DNA from: an uncultured Christensenellaceae bacterium
GTDB lineage: Bacteria > Bacillota > Clostridia > Christensenellales > UBA3700
Reading direction: 5' to 3'
DNA length: 11,057 nucleotides
NCBI GenBank assembly: GCA_902373595.1
Contig: CABKMX010000013.1
Location: 1 to 11,057, forward strand
In this document: piece by piece, positions 1 through 6,685 of the stretch
Position numbering within the stretch: the stretch's first letter is position 1
Layout: each line of letters starts with the position of its first letter
Notes under the pieces: model-generated
Told to the model about the DNA's origin: nothing
Seen by the model: the letters and a program-made list of their open reading frames with translations, nothing else
Databases searched by the model: none
Program-made: the position numbers and the translations under genes

Positions 1-627
1 CGCCTCTTCTATGGTCTTGCAGACGACGCACTTCATTCTCTCAATGCCTAAGGGAAGCATCGTCGGCGGCGCGAACACTTTGACCTTTGCACCCATTGTC
101 GTCAAGCTCTCCATATTGCTGCGCGCAACGCGGCTGTGCTTGATGTCGCCGATGATTGCGACCGTCAGTCCTTCGACCTTGCCGAAATGTTCGACGATTG
201 TGAACAGGTCGAGCAGCGCCTGCGTGGGATGCGCATGCAGACCGTCACCGGCATTGACGACGGGGATGTCGACGTTGTCCGCGACCAATTGCGGCGCGCC
301 CGAGACGGAGTGGCGGATGACAATCGCGTCGGTGCCCATCGCCTCGATGGTCTTTGCGGTGTCGATCAGCGACTCGCCCTTTTGCACGCTCGAGGTGGCG
401 ACGTCGAGGCTTGCGACGGTCGCGCCGAGATATTTGCACGCGTCTTCAAACGACGTGCGCGTACGCGTGCTGTTTTCATAGAACAGCGTCGCGACCATCT
501 TGCCCTTGAGCTCGTCCGAAAACTTGTCGGCGGACAAAATGCGGCGCTTCATCTCGAAAGCGGAATCGAGCAGCGCTTGAAGGGTCTCTTTCGAGACGTC
601 TTTCATCTTCAAAAAGTCTTGCAGCAT
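1..627 (-). CDS. pyrB: Aspartate carbamoyltransferase catalytic subunit, N-terminal 209 residues (3' end beyond window)
   Basis: Cytosolic enzyme of de novo pyrimidine synthesis that joins carbamoyl phosphate to L-aspartate. The reading frame is open from an ATG at 627 to the window edge and covers about two thirds of a usual ~305-aa protein. The carbamoyl-phosphate loop STRTRTSF is at residues 53-60, the family-typical QKGES at 82-86 (active-site lysine K83), and HPTQALLD at 133-140. GDIKHSRVARS at 160-170 begins the aspartate-binding domain. STRTRTSF with HPTQALLD separates it from ornithine carbamoyltransferase. A CGGAGAG ribosome site lies 4-5 bases before the ATG. No sign of damage is visible. 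It has its own promoter just upstream and is probably the first gene of its unit, but following genes (for example pyrI or pyrC) are outside the window. Confidence 0.95.
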   Translation of the reverse strand, partial: MLQDFLKMKDVSKETLQALLDSAFEMKRRILSADKFSDELKGKMVATLFYENSTRTRTSFEDACKYLGATVASLDVATSSVQKGESLIDTAKTIEAMGTDAIVIRHSVSGAPQLVADNVDIPVVNAGDGLHAHPTQALLDLFTIVEHFGKVEGLTVAIIGDIKHSRVARSNMESLTTMGAKVKVFAPPTMLPLGIERMKCVVCKTIEEA

Positions 628-653
628 AACACTCTCCGAATGTCGTTTGTAAT

Positions 654-662
654 ATAATATCA
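654..662 (-). promoter_or_regulatory. Extended -10 promoter for pyrB
   Basis: Read on the minus strand this is TGATATTAT: a TATTAT -10 box with the upstream TGn extension. The -35 region (TTTATT, 17 bases further upstream) is weak, which is common for extended -10 promoters. A start would fall roughly 20 bases before the pyrB ATG, leaving room for little more than the ribosome site, so no attenuator is apparent. Confidence 0.55.
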
Positions 663-729
663 CATATGCGCGCAAAAATAAAGCAAAAGCGCGCGCATGC
701 TCGTGCGGCACGCGGAGCGCTTGAGGGCG

Positions 730-780
730 AAAAAATACGTCCTTTGCGCCCGAAAACCCGATACAGGTCGCAAAAAACGT
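730..780 (-). terminator. Putative Rho-independent terminator after the YbjN-like gene
   Basis: On the minus strand, ACGTTTTTTGCG (780-769) can pair with CGCAAAGGACGT (748-737), allowing two G-U pairs and one bulged T, across a 20-base loop. A run of T follows immediately (735-730). The position between the YbjN-like stop and the pyrB promoter fits. The long loop and moderate stem make this less certain than the other terminators. Confidence 0.5.
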
Positions 781-828
781 ATTCTCTGCGAGGTCTTGCC
801 TCAGCCCGACGCCAAAAATTTTTTCGCG

Positions 829-1299
829 TCAATCTGCTATCTTCTTCATGAACTCGTCCAGATCGATCATGCCCATCGCGAGCGCTGCGATCTTTTCGTT
901 GTACTTGTCGATATAGCTCGTGACGAGGGCGACTATCGTGCCGAACGCGGCTTGAGGATCCTCGACGTCGCACCCCTCGAACAGCGTGGTCAGTTCATAT
1001 CCTATCGTGCCGTCCTCGGGATCCATGTCGAAGTTGCCCAAAAACATCTCCGAGTTGACCTTGTGCACCGCGATCGCGCACGCCGCCATCTTCTTGCCGT
1101 CGCGCACCACGGCGGGCAGCATCGACCACATCCACATCCTGAGCGGCTCGTCGTCAAAGGTGATATGAAAGCGCATCGGCAGATCGTCGCCCTGCACTCC
1201 CGTTTCGACCGCGCACTTTTCGTCGTCGCGATCGTATTTGAATCCGATCGAATCCAAATATCCGCAAAATTTCGAGTAAAGAGACTGTTTTGTTTCCAT
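829..1299 (-). CDS. YbjN-domain-like protein, 156 aa, function unknown
   Basis: Small acidic soluble protein with no signal peptide or membrane segment. Its layout (N-terminal helix, a sheet region with DDLPMRFHITFDDEPLRMWM around residues 38-57, then repeated beta strands and a C-terminal helix ending in DLDEFMKKIAD) resembles the YbjN / type III-secretion-chaperone-like fold found widely in Firmicutes. Members act as chaperone-like or regulatory proteins, but no specific job can be read here. The ATG at 1299 is preceded by AAAGGAGG (1313-1306) with 6 bases between, so the start is well set. It is transcribed alone from its own strong promoter at 1335-1363 and followed by a putative terminator. 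Coding status is sound; the family assignment rests on sequence feel only. Confidence 0.8.
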   Translation of the reverse strand: METKQSLYSKFCGYLDSIGFKYDRDDEKCAVETGVQGDDLPMRFHITFDDEPLRMWMWSMLPAVVRDGKKMAACAIAVHKVNSEMFLGNFDMDPEDGTIGYELTTLFEGCDVEDPQAAFGTIVALVTSYIDKYNEKIAALAMGMIDLDEFMKKIAD

Positions 1300-1334
1300 G
1301 ATTTTCCTCCTTTGCCGCTTTCGCGACCATTGAT

Positions 1335-1363
1335 ATTATAACATATCGCTTTTGACTTTTCAA
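1335..1363 (-). promoter_or_regulatory. Strong sigma-A promoter for the YbjN-like gene
   Basis: On the minus strand: TTGAAA (1363-1358), a 17-base spacer, then a perfect TATAAT (1340-1335) with a TGT extension directly before it. The predicted start lies about 30 bases before the AUG, after which a good AAAGGAGG site follows. Confidence 0.8.
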
Positions 1364-1384
1364 TGTTTTTGCGCATTTTTTCGC

Positions 1385-1413
1385 AAAAAGAAGAACGCCC
1401 TGCGGCGCCCTTC
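1385..1413 (-). terminator. Rho-independent terminator after the small membrane protein gene
   Basis: On the minus strand GAAGGGCGCC (1413-1404) pairs with GGCGTTCTTC (1399-1390) around a GCAG tetraloop, 10 pairs including two G-U, followed by TTTTT (1389-1385). It begins 18 bases after the stop codon of the membrane protein gene. Confidence 0.8.
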
Positions 1414-1430
1414 TCTTCGATTTACGTCCG

Positions 1431-1952
1431 TCACTTCTTTGAACCGACCAACGCTCCCACGCCTCCGACGACCGAGCCGGCGGCGAGCAGATACGCGCCG
1501 AACGACAGCGTCGTCTTCACGTTTGCGATGCTCCCCAAATCGATGCCGACAAACGCGTCCGCCGCGAGGAAGGTGAACACCAACGCGAGGATGCCGCACA
1601 AAATCGCGCCTATACCGGCGATCTTGCCCAGCAATCTGATCAAGCCTATGTTGACCAAAAGTCTGACGAGCACCAGCGCAAAGCCGGCGACGGTGAGAAT
1701 GCCGGCAACCCATGCGAACAGCTGCATCACCAGCGAATATTCGGGCGGATTCTCCCAATCGTTCATCTGCGCCCAATCCTCGAGCGTCATGCTCTCCGTT
1801 TTGCCTCCTACAAGTCCGCCGAACGCCTCGCCCTGTTGGTGCGTCCAATCGGTGAACAGGCCGACGACGGCGAGCGCCGCGCCGACGAGAGCGACGACCA
1901 GCATGACGATCGTCAATGTCGAAATGCGCTTTTTAGCTTTCCTCTTTGCCAT
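1431..1952 (-). CDS. Small membrane protein with four predicted helices, 173 aa
   Basis: Not recognised as a named family. The N-terminus is strongly basic (MAKRKAKKR), followed by hydrophobic stretches near residues 12-34, 76-98, 108-130 and 150-170. The loop between the first two helices (about 35-75) is polar and tryptophan-rich (DWTHQ, EDWAQMNDWENP) and would face outward by the positive-inside rule. The end, GSKK, is short and basic. This layout recalls the many small multi-pass proteins of Clostridia whose roles are unknown; no catalytic or transport motif is visible. AAAGGAGG (1966-1959) stands 6 bases before the ATG. The gene has its own promoter, a remarkable 5' hairpin and its own terminator, so it is a single-gene unit. 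The hairpin suggests control at the RNA level. Confidence 0.8.
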   Translation of the reverse strand: MAKRKAKKRISTLTIVMLVVALVGAALAVVGLFTDWTHQQGEAFGGLVGGKTESMTLEDWAQMNDWENPPEYSLVMQLFAWVAGILTVAGFALVLVRLLVNIGLIRLLGKIAGIGAILCGILALVFTFLAADAFVGIDLGSIANVKTTLSFGAYLLAAGSVVGGVGALVGSKK

Positions 1953-1975
1953 AAAGATCCTCCTTTTTGATATAC

Positions 1976-2011
1976 TTTGGGCGGCAAAACCGCACGGTTT
2001 TGCCGCCCAAA
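1976..2011 (-). promoter_or_regulatory. Near-perfect 17-bp stem-loop at the 5' end of the membrane-protein mRNA
   Basis: TTTGGGCGGCAAAACCG (1976-1992) is the exact reverse complement of 1995-2011, separated only by CA, so the loop is effectively the four bases around it. It lies between the promoter at 2023-2051 (predicted start near 2016) and the ribosome site at 1959-1966, so the transcript would begin within about five bases of the stem. No T-run follows on either strand, which argues against a simple terminator. Confidence 0.75.
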
Positions 2012-2022
2012 TCTACATCTTC

Positions 2023-2051
2023 ATTCTATCACGTCTTTTTCGCTTTGTCAA
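2023..2051 (-). promoter_or_regulatory. Near-consensus sigma-A promoter for the membrane protein gene
   Basis: On the minus strand: perfect TTGACA (2051-2046), 17-base spacer, TAGAAT (2028-2023) with a TGA extension just before it. The -35 box overlaps the stop codon of the upstream exonuclease gene, so that gene and the membrane protein gene are separately started although closely packed. Confidence 0.8.
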
Positions 2052-3163
2052 CGGTGAGAGCCCTGTTTTGTCGGATCGTTGTTTTTGCGTCTCTTGCGTT
2101 TTTTGCGTTTGACTTCCCGCGCGAACTCGGGCTTGTCGAAGCGGTCCCAGTCGAGGTTTGCCCCCTCGGGCAGGGGATAGGCCTTTTCGAACTCGTCTGC
2201 GGTCATCATCTCGATTGCGCCCTCTTTTGCGAGCCTTCTCGAGCGGTTGAACTTGGAGCACTTGCGCGTCTTGCCCGTCTCGTCCTCGCGCGCCAGCGAC
2301 ACATAGACCGCCGCCTCGGAGGGCTTGAACGTATACCCCATGCCGGCGGCGTCGATACGGGTCAGCGCCCTCATCGCCCTGTCGTAATCAAAGCTCTCGA
2401 GGTTGTCCGAAAGGCAGACCTTTTTGCCGTCGTTGCGCTTGTTGATGTCCTCGGCAAAGCGCATGAACATCTCGTAGTTGCGGCTGCCGCGCAGGCAGAA
2501 ATTCTCTTGGCCCGGCTTGACCTTGCGGTAGTGCGGGCGCGGAGTCTTGTCCCGCGAATCGCGCATCTCCTCTGTGCTGTACGCATAATAAAATCCCTGC
2601 GTCTCGCCCTGAAAGTCGGGGTTGGCGGCGACAGCCTCGTCCATATTGATTCCCATGCGCGCGCACATCGCCTTTGCGACGTTCATCGTCATCTCGGCGT
2701 CCATATCGCTGCGGTGGGCGTCGTGCGCCTCCATTCCGCACCACGTCTCGTACGCTGCGGCGAGCCTGCACACGTTTTGGCGTTCGGACAGTTTTTGTTC
2801 CCAGAGCTGCACGTCGAAAAAGCGTATCTTGGGCGGCTCGATGTGGTATCGATTGCACTCGTCCAGCAGATAGACGACGTCCGCGGCGGTGTTGAATCCC
2901 ACCGCAACCGCTCCGTCGAGCAACTCGGCCAATCTCGGAAATATGCCGTCGAACTTGGGTTTTGTCTTGAAGATGCGGCAGTCGTACGCCATCATCTTGC
3001 GGACGACGTACCAGTCGAACTGCGCGTCCGGGTTTATGAGGATGTCCTCGCGCGGCTCCAAGACGTTGAAATTTTCATCGGTCAGCACAAAGCCTATGCT
3101 GAACAATTTGCCCGTCTTGTCAAAGCAATTCGCGCATTCGGTATCGAAAAAGAGATATTTCAT
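2048..3163 (-). CDS. DEDDh-family 3'-5' exonuclease with an unassigned C-terminal half, 371 aa
   Basis: The first ~170 residues are an RNase T / DNA polymerase III epsilon-type exonuclease fold. MKYLFFDTEC gives the first metal ligands D7 and E9; NTAADVVYL gives the third acid near D95; HRSDMD at 150-155 gives the general base H150 and D155 in the H-x4-D spacing of the DEDDh class. Such enzymes remove nucleotides from 3' ends of DNA or RNA using two metal ions. Residues ~200-330 (YRKVKPGQENFCLRG, SDNLESFDYDRAM, YTFKPSEAAVYVSL) form a second region I cannot place. The tail KRKKRKRRK at 352-360 is very basic and would suit nucleic-acid binding. I start at the ATG at 3163 because GGAGG lies three bases upstream and the core fold begins there; an ATG-like start 14 codons earlier is possible. 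Nothing indicates which substrate is used. Confidence 0.88.
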   Translation of the reverse strand: MKYLFFDTECANCFDKTGKLFSIGFVLTDENFNVLEPREDILINPDAQFDWYVVRKMMAYDCRIFKTKPKFDGIFPRLAELLDGAVAVGFNTAADVVYLLDECNRYHIEPPKIRFFDVQLWEQKLSERQNVCRLAAAYETWCGMEAHDAHRSDMDAEMTMNVAKAMCARMGINMDEAVAANPDFQGETQGFYYAYSTEEMRDSRDKTPRPHYRKVKPGQENFCLRGSRNYEMFMRFAEDINKRNDGKKVCLSDNLESFDYDRAMRALTRIDAAGMGYTFKPSEAAVYVSLAREDETGKTRKCSKFNRSRRLAKEGAIEMMTADEFEKAYPLPEGANLDWDRFDKPEFAREVKRKKRKRRKNNDPTKQGSHR

Positions 3164-3184
3164 TTTCCTCCGCGCGCCGCCCGT

Positions 3185-3213
3185 TTGCATTGACGGCGCG
3201 AACATGTTATAAT
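3185..3213 (+). promoter_or_regulatory. Promoter for the phospholipase-like gene, placed for a leaderless mRNA
   Basis: TTGCAT (3185-3190), 17-base spacer, perfect TATAAT (3208-3213) with a TGT extension. The ATG is at 3223, only ten bases past the -10 box, so the predicted start (about 3219-3221) is almost at the start codon. Confidence 0.7.
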
Positions 3214-3222
3214 TTCATTGTT

Positions 3223-4155
3223 ATGGCATCCTACTACACTCACTACCGCTGCGCGCTTCGCGCGGCAAACGATTTGAGCGACAAGGGTCGCGGACTCGTA
3301 GACGGCAGACGCGAGATCTATCTCGCCGGTGCGCAGGGGCCCGACCTGCTCTTTTACGTCTTCGGCAAATACCGCGGCACGGCAGGGCGCGTTCACACCT
3401 GCGCGGTATACGAGCAATTTTGCGCTCTCGCGCGGCTTTGCGCGTCCACCGGCAGCGCGGACTTTGCCGCCTACTGTCTCGGCTATGTCTCCCACTATTG
3501 CGTGGACAGAGAGATACATCCGCTGATGACTCACGACGCGGCGAACTATATGCGCCGCTTCTTCAAACCCGACCTCTTTCCGTCGCTGCACATGTTGCAG
3601 GAGTCGGCGATCGACCGCATTCTCTTCCTGCGCGACAGAGGGGACGGGGCGCGTTTTCACGCCAAAGAGGTGCTGCCCTTCACCGACGCGTCGCGCGCGG
3701 CGACGGCCGCATGTCTTTCCGAGGTCTGCAAGGCGATCGGCAAAGAGCTGCCGTTTGACAAGCTCTACTCCGCCCAAAAACGTATGGCGACCTACCAGAG
3801 CGTGTTCGACAACGTCTACTCGCCGGCATGTCTCGTCGTAAAGGCTGCGGGCGCGCTGATAGGCAAGCCCAACTACATCTACGGCTTCGTCACTCCGCCG
3901 CTCGATCGGGGGATAGACTATATGAATGCGGAGCGTCGCCCCTATCCGTCTGTTGTCGGCGAGGACGACTCGTCTCCGCTCGACCTTTCGGTCGATTCCA
4001 TATTGGAGAGGGCGCACGCGCGCACGCTCGAGCTTGCGGCGAAATTCCTTGCCGCGATCGACGGGCAGCCCCTCTCTCCGTCCGACTTCGAGATTTCGTT
4101 TTCCGGCAGGCGCACGCTCGCGCCGCACGAATATTTTGCCGGCGCGGACGACTGA
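3223..4155 (+). CDS. Zinc-dependent phospholipase C family protein, 310 aa
   Basis: Matches the bacterial zinc-dependent phospholipase C family by layout: an early histidine in THYRCA (H7), AGAQGPDLLFY at 35-45 (D41), histidine H58, then GYVSHYCVDREIHP at 87-100, giving H91, D95 and H99, and HMLQES at 123-128 (H123, E127). In the family these His/Asp/Glu residues hold zinc ions for phosphodiester cleavage. There is no signal peptide, unlike secreted clostridial alpha-toxins, so it is probably an intracellular hydrolase and its substrate is open. The ATG at 3223 is chosen because the fold begins at MASYYTHYRC and the promoter sits directly before it. No Shine-Dalgarno site is present, consistent with leaderless translation; a TTG eleven codons upstream also lacks one. 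It is divergent from the exonuclease gene and ends before a strong terminator. Confidence 0.85.
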   Translation: MASYYTHYRCALRAANDLSDKGRGLVDGRREIYLAGAQGPDLLFYVFGKYRGTAGRVHTCAVYEQFCALARLCASTGSADFAAYCLGYVSHYCVDREIHPLMTHDAANYMRRFFKPDLFPSLHMLQESAIDRILFLRDRGDGARFHAKEVLPFTDASRAATAACLSEVCKAIGKELPFDKLYSAQKRMATYQSVFDNVYSPACLVVKAAGALIGKPNYIYGFVTPPLDRGIDYMNAERRPYPSVVGEDDSSPLDLSVDSILERAHARTLELAAKFLAAIDGQPLSPSDFEISFSGRRTLAPHEYFAGADD

Positions 4156-4195
4156 CTTTTCGCAACGCCGCCTTCACATACGATTTGTTCCGATT

Positions 4196-4224
4196 GGGGA
4201 GAGCTGCCGCTCTCCCCTGTTTTA
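4196..4224 (+). terminator. Rho-independent terminator between converging genes
   Basis: GGGGAGAGC (4196-4204) pairs perfectly with GCTCTCCCC (4209-4217) around TGCC, followed by TGTTTTATT. The T-run is on the plus strand, so it serves the phospholipase-like gene. The same stem falls 4 bases after the nanA stop on the minus strand, where the following bases are not T-rich; it may still protect the 3' end of the nan mRNA. Confidence 0.8.
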
Positions 4225-5115
4225 TTCCGCTTTTTCGAATTGTTTTGCGATTTCCTTCATCGCCTTCTTGCCCTCTTCGGACAGCGGCAGGAAGGGTCTG
4301 CGGCAGTCGCCCATCTCTATGCCGAGGCACTCCAAGATATACTTTTCGGACGCGAACACGCCGTACTTAATCAGCTGAGCGATGATCTCGTTGACCTCGT
4401 ATTGAGTCGCGCAAGCCGTCTTTACGTCGTTGTTGACGAAAGAGCGGTAGATGGTGATGAACTTCTCCGCCATGAAGTTGTAGGTGCTGCCGATACCGCC
4501 GTCCGCGCCCATCGCGAGACCGCCGATCAGCATTTCGTCAAAGCCGTTGTAGACGATGGGTTTCGCCTTCATCGTCTTGAACTGTTCGAGCGCGAACAGG
4601 TCGGAGGTGGTGTGCTTGATACCGATGAACTTGTCGGTGTGGGCGAACATCTCTTCGGCTGTGCCCTTGTCGAGGTTGAAGCCGTTCGCCGCCGGGAAGT
4701 TGTAGACGATCATCGGCAGGCTCGTCGCGTCGGCGATGTCGTAGTAGTATTGTTTGCGCTGTTCGGGGGTGAAGGCGTAGTAGTAGGGCGCGACCGCGCT
4801 GATTGCGTCATAACCGAGTTTTTCGGCGTTTTTCGCCATCTCGATCGCGTGTTCGGTGCAGACGGTGCCGACGTGGGCAATCATCGTGGACTTGCCGTTG
4901 TTGGCTTCGGCGGCATACTCGAACAGCGTTTCTCTCTCCTCTTTGGTGAGCAGCAGTCCCTCGCCCGTGGAGCCGCCGACATAGAAGCCGTTTACCCCTT
5001 TTTTGAGGTTATATCGAATGAGTTTCTCGACCGATTTTTTGCTGACCTTATCGTTCTTGTCGAACGGGGTCAGAAGCGCGGGCAAAATGCCCTTGAACTT
5101 TTCTTTGTCGTACAT
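4222..5115 (-). CDS. nanA: N-acetylneuraminate lyase, 297 aa
   Basis: Cytosolic class I aldolase that cleaves N-acetylneuraminic acid to N-acetylmannosamine and pyruvate. Family marks in order: GGSTGE at 47-52 (carboxylate-binding loop), catalytic tyrosine in VYNFPA (Y138), Schiff-base lysine in GIKHTTSDL (K167), and GADGGIGSTYN at 203-213, which is typical of sialate lyases rather than dihydrodipicolinate synthase. Length equals that of characterised NanA enzymes (about 295). GGAGG lies ten bases before the ATG at 5115, a longish but workable spacing. It is the last gene of the sialic-acid run, 23 bases after nanK. The sialidase, nanE and nanK next to it make the function firm. No broken or missing key residue is visible. 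Confidence 0.95.
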   Translation of the reverse strand: MYDKEKFKGILPALLTPFDKNDKVSKKSVEKLIRYNLKKGVNGFYVGGSTGEGLLLTKEERETLFEYAAEANNGKSTMIAHVGTVCTEHAIEMAKNAEKLGYDAISAVAPYYYAFTPEQRKQYYYDIADATSLPMIVYNFPAANGFNLDKGTAEEMFAHTDKFIGIKHTTSDLFALEQFKTMKAKPIVYNGFDEMLIGGLAMGADGGIGSTYNFMAEKFITIYRSFVNNDVKTACATQYEVNEIIAQLIKYGVFASEKYILECLGIEMGDCRRPFLPLSEEGKKAMKEIAKQFEKAE

Positions 5116-5138
5116 AAAATTTATGCCTCCGTCAAGAG

Positions 5139-6014
5139 TTATTGTTTTTTGAATTTACCGTTGAGCGCGGCGTATGCTGCGCCGAGCGCTCCGGCGCGGT
5201 TGCCGAGCTGCGCCCTTCTGAGCATTGCCGAGATTTCGCAAAGGAACCTGCAATGGAAACCGCCCCACCAGCCCGAGACCTGCGACACGCCGCCGCCGAC
5301 GATGATTCGTTGGGCGCCGCGGTCGACCGCCAGCTTGACGGCGACGACCATCGCCCTGATGAAGGATTCCACGGCGTCGTGATAGGTGACGTAATGGTTG
5401 AACACCGCCTCGAGGTCGTCCGTACCGCTCGTCTTTTTGAGCGCGGTCGCCGACGCGTAGAGTTCGAGGCAGCCGCGTCTTCCGCAGGTGCACAGCGGTC
5501 CCTCCTCGTCGTAGCAATAGTGACCGATATTGAGGTCGACGATGCTTGAGGCGTTGAGGGCTCTTCCGTTGATGAGCGCGCTTCCGAGGCCGGTGCCGAT
5601 TGTCAGCATCGCCTCTCTTTCCTTTTTATGGTTGCCGGCATAGTGTTCGGCGACGAGCGCGGCTGCGGCGTCGTTGATTGCCCTTGTCGGCAAGTGAAAT
5701 TTTTCCTTGATGTCGCCGACGATGTCATAGCCGGTGAATCCGGGCAGCGTTTTGGTCGCATAGGTGATGAAGCCGCTGTCCCAGTCGACGTTGCCGGCGG
5801 AGGAGATGGCGATAGCCTCGCAGCCGTAGGTGTCGATCAAAGTCGAAATGCTCTCATAGATTGCGCTTTTGATTGCCTCGAATCCTTCCGCCGCGCGTGT
5901 GGGAGCGGAGTCGAAGCCCAGCGGCTCATAGTCGTTGATACGCATCCCCTTTTCCGCGTCCACGCAAAGCCTTTTGATTGACGTACCGCCGATATCGAGA
6001 CAAGCGATTTTCAT
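5139..6014 (-). CDS. nanK: ROK-family N-acetylmannosamine kinase, 291 aa
   Basis: Cytosolic sugar kinase; from context it phosphorylates the N-acetylmannosamine made by the lyase to ManNAc-6-P. The ATP-binding DIGGTSIK is at residues 7-14, the catalytic aspartate is in INDAAAAL (D115), the second phosphate loop is LTIGTGLGSA (137-146), and the ROK zinc site is H165 with CTCGRRGC (C175, C177, C182) followed by E184. GGGVSQVSG at 240-248 is the adenosine-side loop. The family alone would also allow glucokinase; neighbours nanE and nanA decide the call. The start ATG at 6014 overlaps the nanE stop as ATGA, so translation is probably coupled; a longer in-frame extension upstream lies inside nanE and is rejected. 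GGAGG within the nanE end is 11 bases away, so re-initiation may matter more than this site. Confidence 0.9.
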   Translation of the reverse strand: MKIACLDIGGTSIKRLCVDAEKGMRINDYEPLGFDSAPTRAAEGFEAIKSAIYESISTLIDTYGCEAIAISSAGNVDWDSGFITYATKTLPGFTGYDIVGDIKEKFHLPTRAINDAAAALVAEHYAGNHKKEREAMLTIGTGLGSALINGRALNASSIVDLNIGHYCYDEEGPLCTCGRRGCLELYASATALKKTSGTDDLEAVFNHYVTYHDAVESFIRAMVVAVKLAVDRGAQRIIVGGGVSQVSGWWGGFHCRFLCEISAMLRRAQLGNRAGALGAAYAALNGKFKKQ

Positions 6015-6685
6015 TTGGAAATGACCTCCGCGAAGCGTTTGGTGATGTCCATCGGACGGGTGATTGCGCTGCCGATGACGACGGCGTACACGCCCTTCGC
6101 CCACACTTTTTCCAGCTGCCCTCTCTCCCAAATGCCGCCCTCGGCGATGATTTTCGTATCGGGGAAGCTCTCGACGAGCTTTCCTATGAACTCGACGTCG
6201 GGGAGGGCAATGCCCTTGGTGTACGCGGTATAGCCGCGCAGCGTGGTGCCGACATAGTCAAAGCCGAGTTTGACGGCATTCGCCGCCTCGTCGAAGTCGC
6301 TGCAATCCGCCATGATTTCGACGTCGGGCGCCTTTTGGCGGATATACTTGACGAGTTCTTCGAGCGTGACTCCGCCGGGGCGTTTGCGCAGCGTCGCGTC
6401 GAGCGCGATGACCTTTGCCCCGCACCCGATGAGGTCGTCGACCTCTTTTTTGGTCGGAGTGATATAGACTTCGCTGTCCGGATACTCCGCCTTGATGATT
6501 GCGATGATGGGCACGTCGACTTCGCTGCGGATGTCGAGAATGTCACTGACGTAATTCGCCCTGATGCCGACGGCTCCGCCCCTGACGGCGGCGCGCGCCA
6601 TGTACTTCATGATGCCGAGACCGTAGAGCGGTTCGCCCTTGACGGCTTGGCACGAGACTATGAGTCCCCTGTTGAGATGAGCCAT
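6011..6685 (-). CDS. nanE: N-acetylmannosamine-6-phosphate 2-epimerase, 224 aa
   Basis: TIM-barrel enzyme converting ManNAc-6-P to GlcNAc-6-P, which then enters the amino-sugar route through NagA and NagB (not in this window). Signature segments: SCQA at 11-14, KAEYPDSEVYITPT at 65-78 (catalytic lysine K66), ALDAT at 94-98, AEGGIW at 181-186 and VIGSAITRP at 203-211 for phosphate binding. Length is normal for the family (about 220-235). Its ATG at 6685 shares one base with the sialidase stop (TAATG), and GAGGAG inside the sialidase end supplies the ribosome site. Its own stop overlaps the nanK start by four bases. These overlaps show one co-transcribed, probably coupled, unit. Confidence 0.94.
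   Translation of the reverse strand: MAHLNRGLIVSCQAVKGEPLYGLGIMKYMARAAVRGGAVGIRANYVSDILDIRSEVDVPIIAIIKAEYPDSEVYITPTKKEVDDLIGCGAKVIALDATLRKRPGGVTLEELVKYIRQKAPDVEIMADCSDFDEAANAVKLGFDYVGTTLRGYTAYTKGIALPDVEFIGKLVESFPDTKIIAEGGIWERGQLEKVWAKGVYAVVIGSAITRPMDITKRFAEVISK

Noticed and set aside
1976..2011. Terminator for the exonuclease gene
   Set aside because: No T-run on either side, and it lies downstream of a strong promoter that must read through it to express the membrane protein gene.
1967..3193. Long plus-strand open frame (about 408 codons) opposite the exonuclease
   Set aside because: It is the antisense shadow of a gene with complete DEDDh motifs; it lacks a ribosome site and has no recognisable domain.
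4240..5382. Long plus-strand open frame opposite nanA and the end of nanK
   Set aside because: Rich in repeated Val/Asp/Arg runs typical of antisense GC-rich frames, and it spans two well-identified genes.
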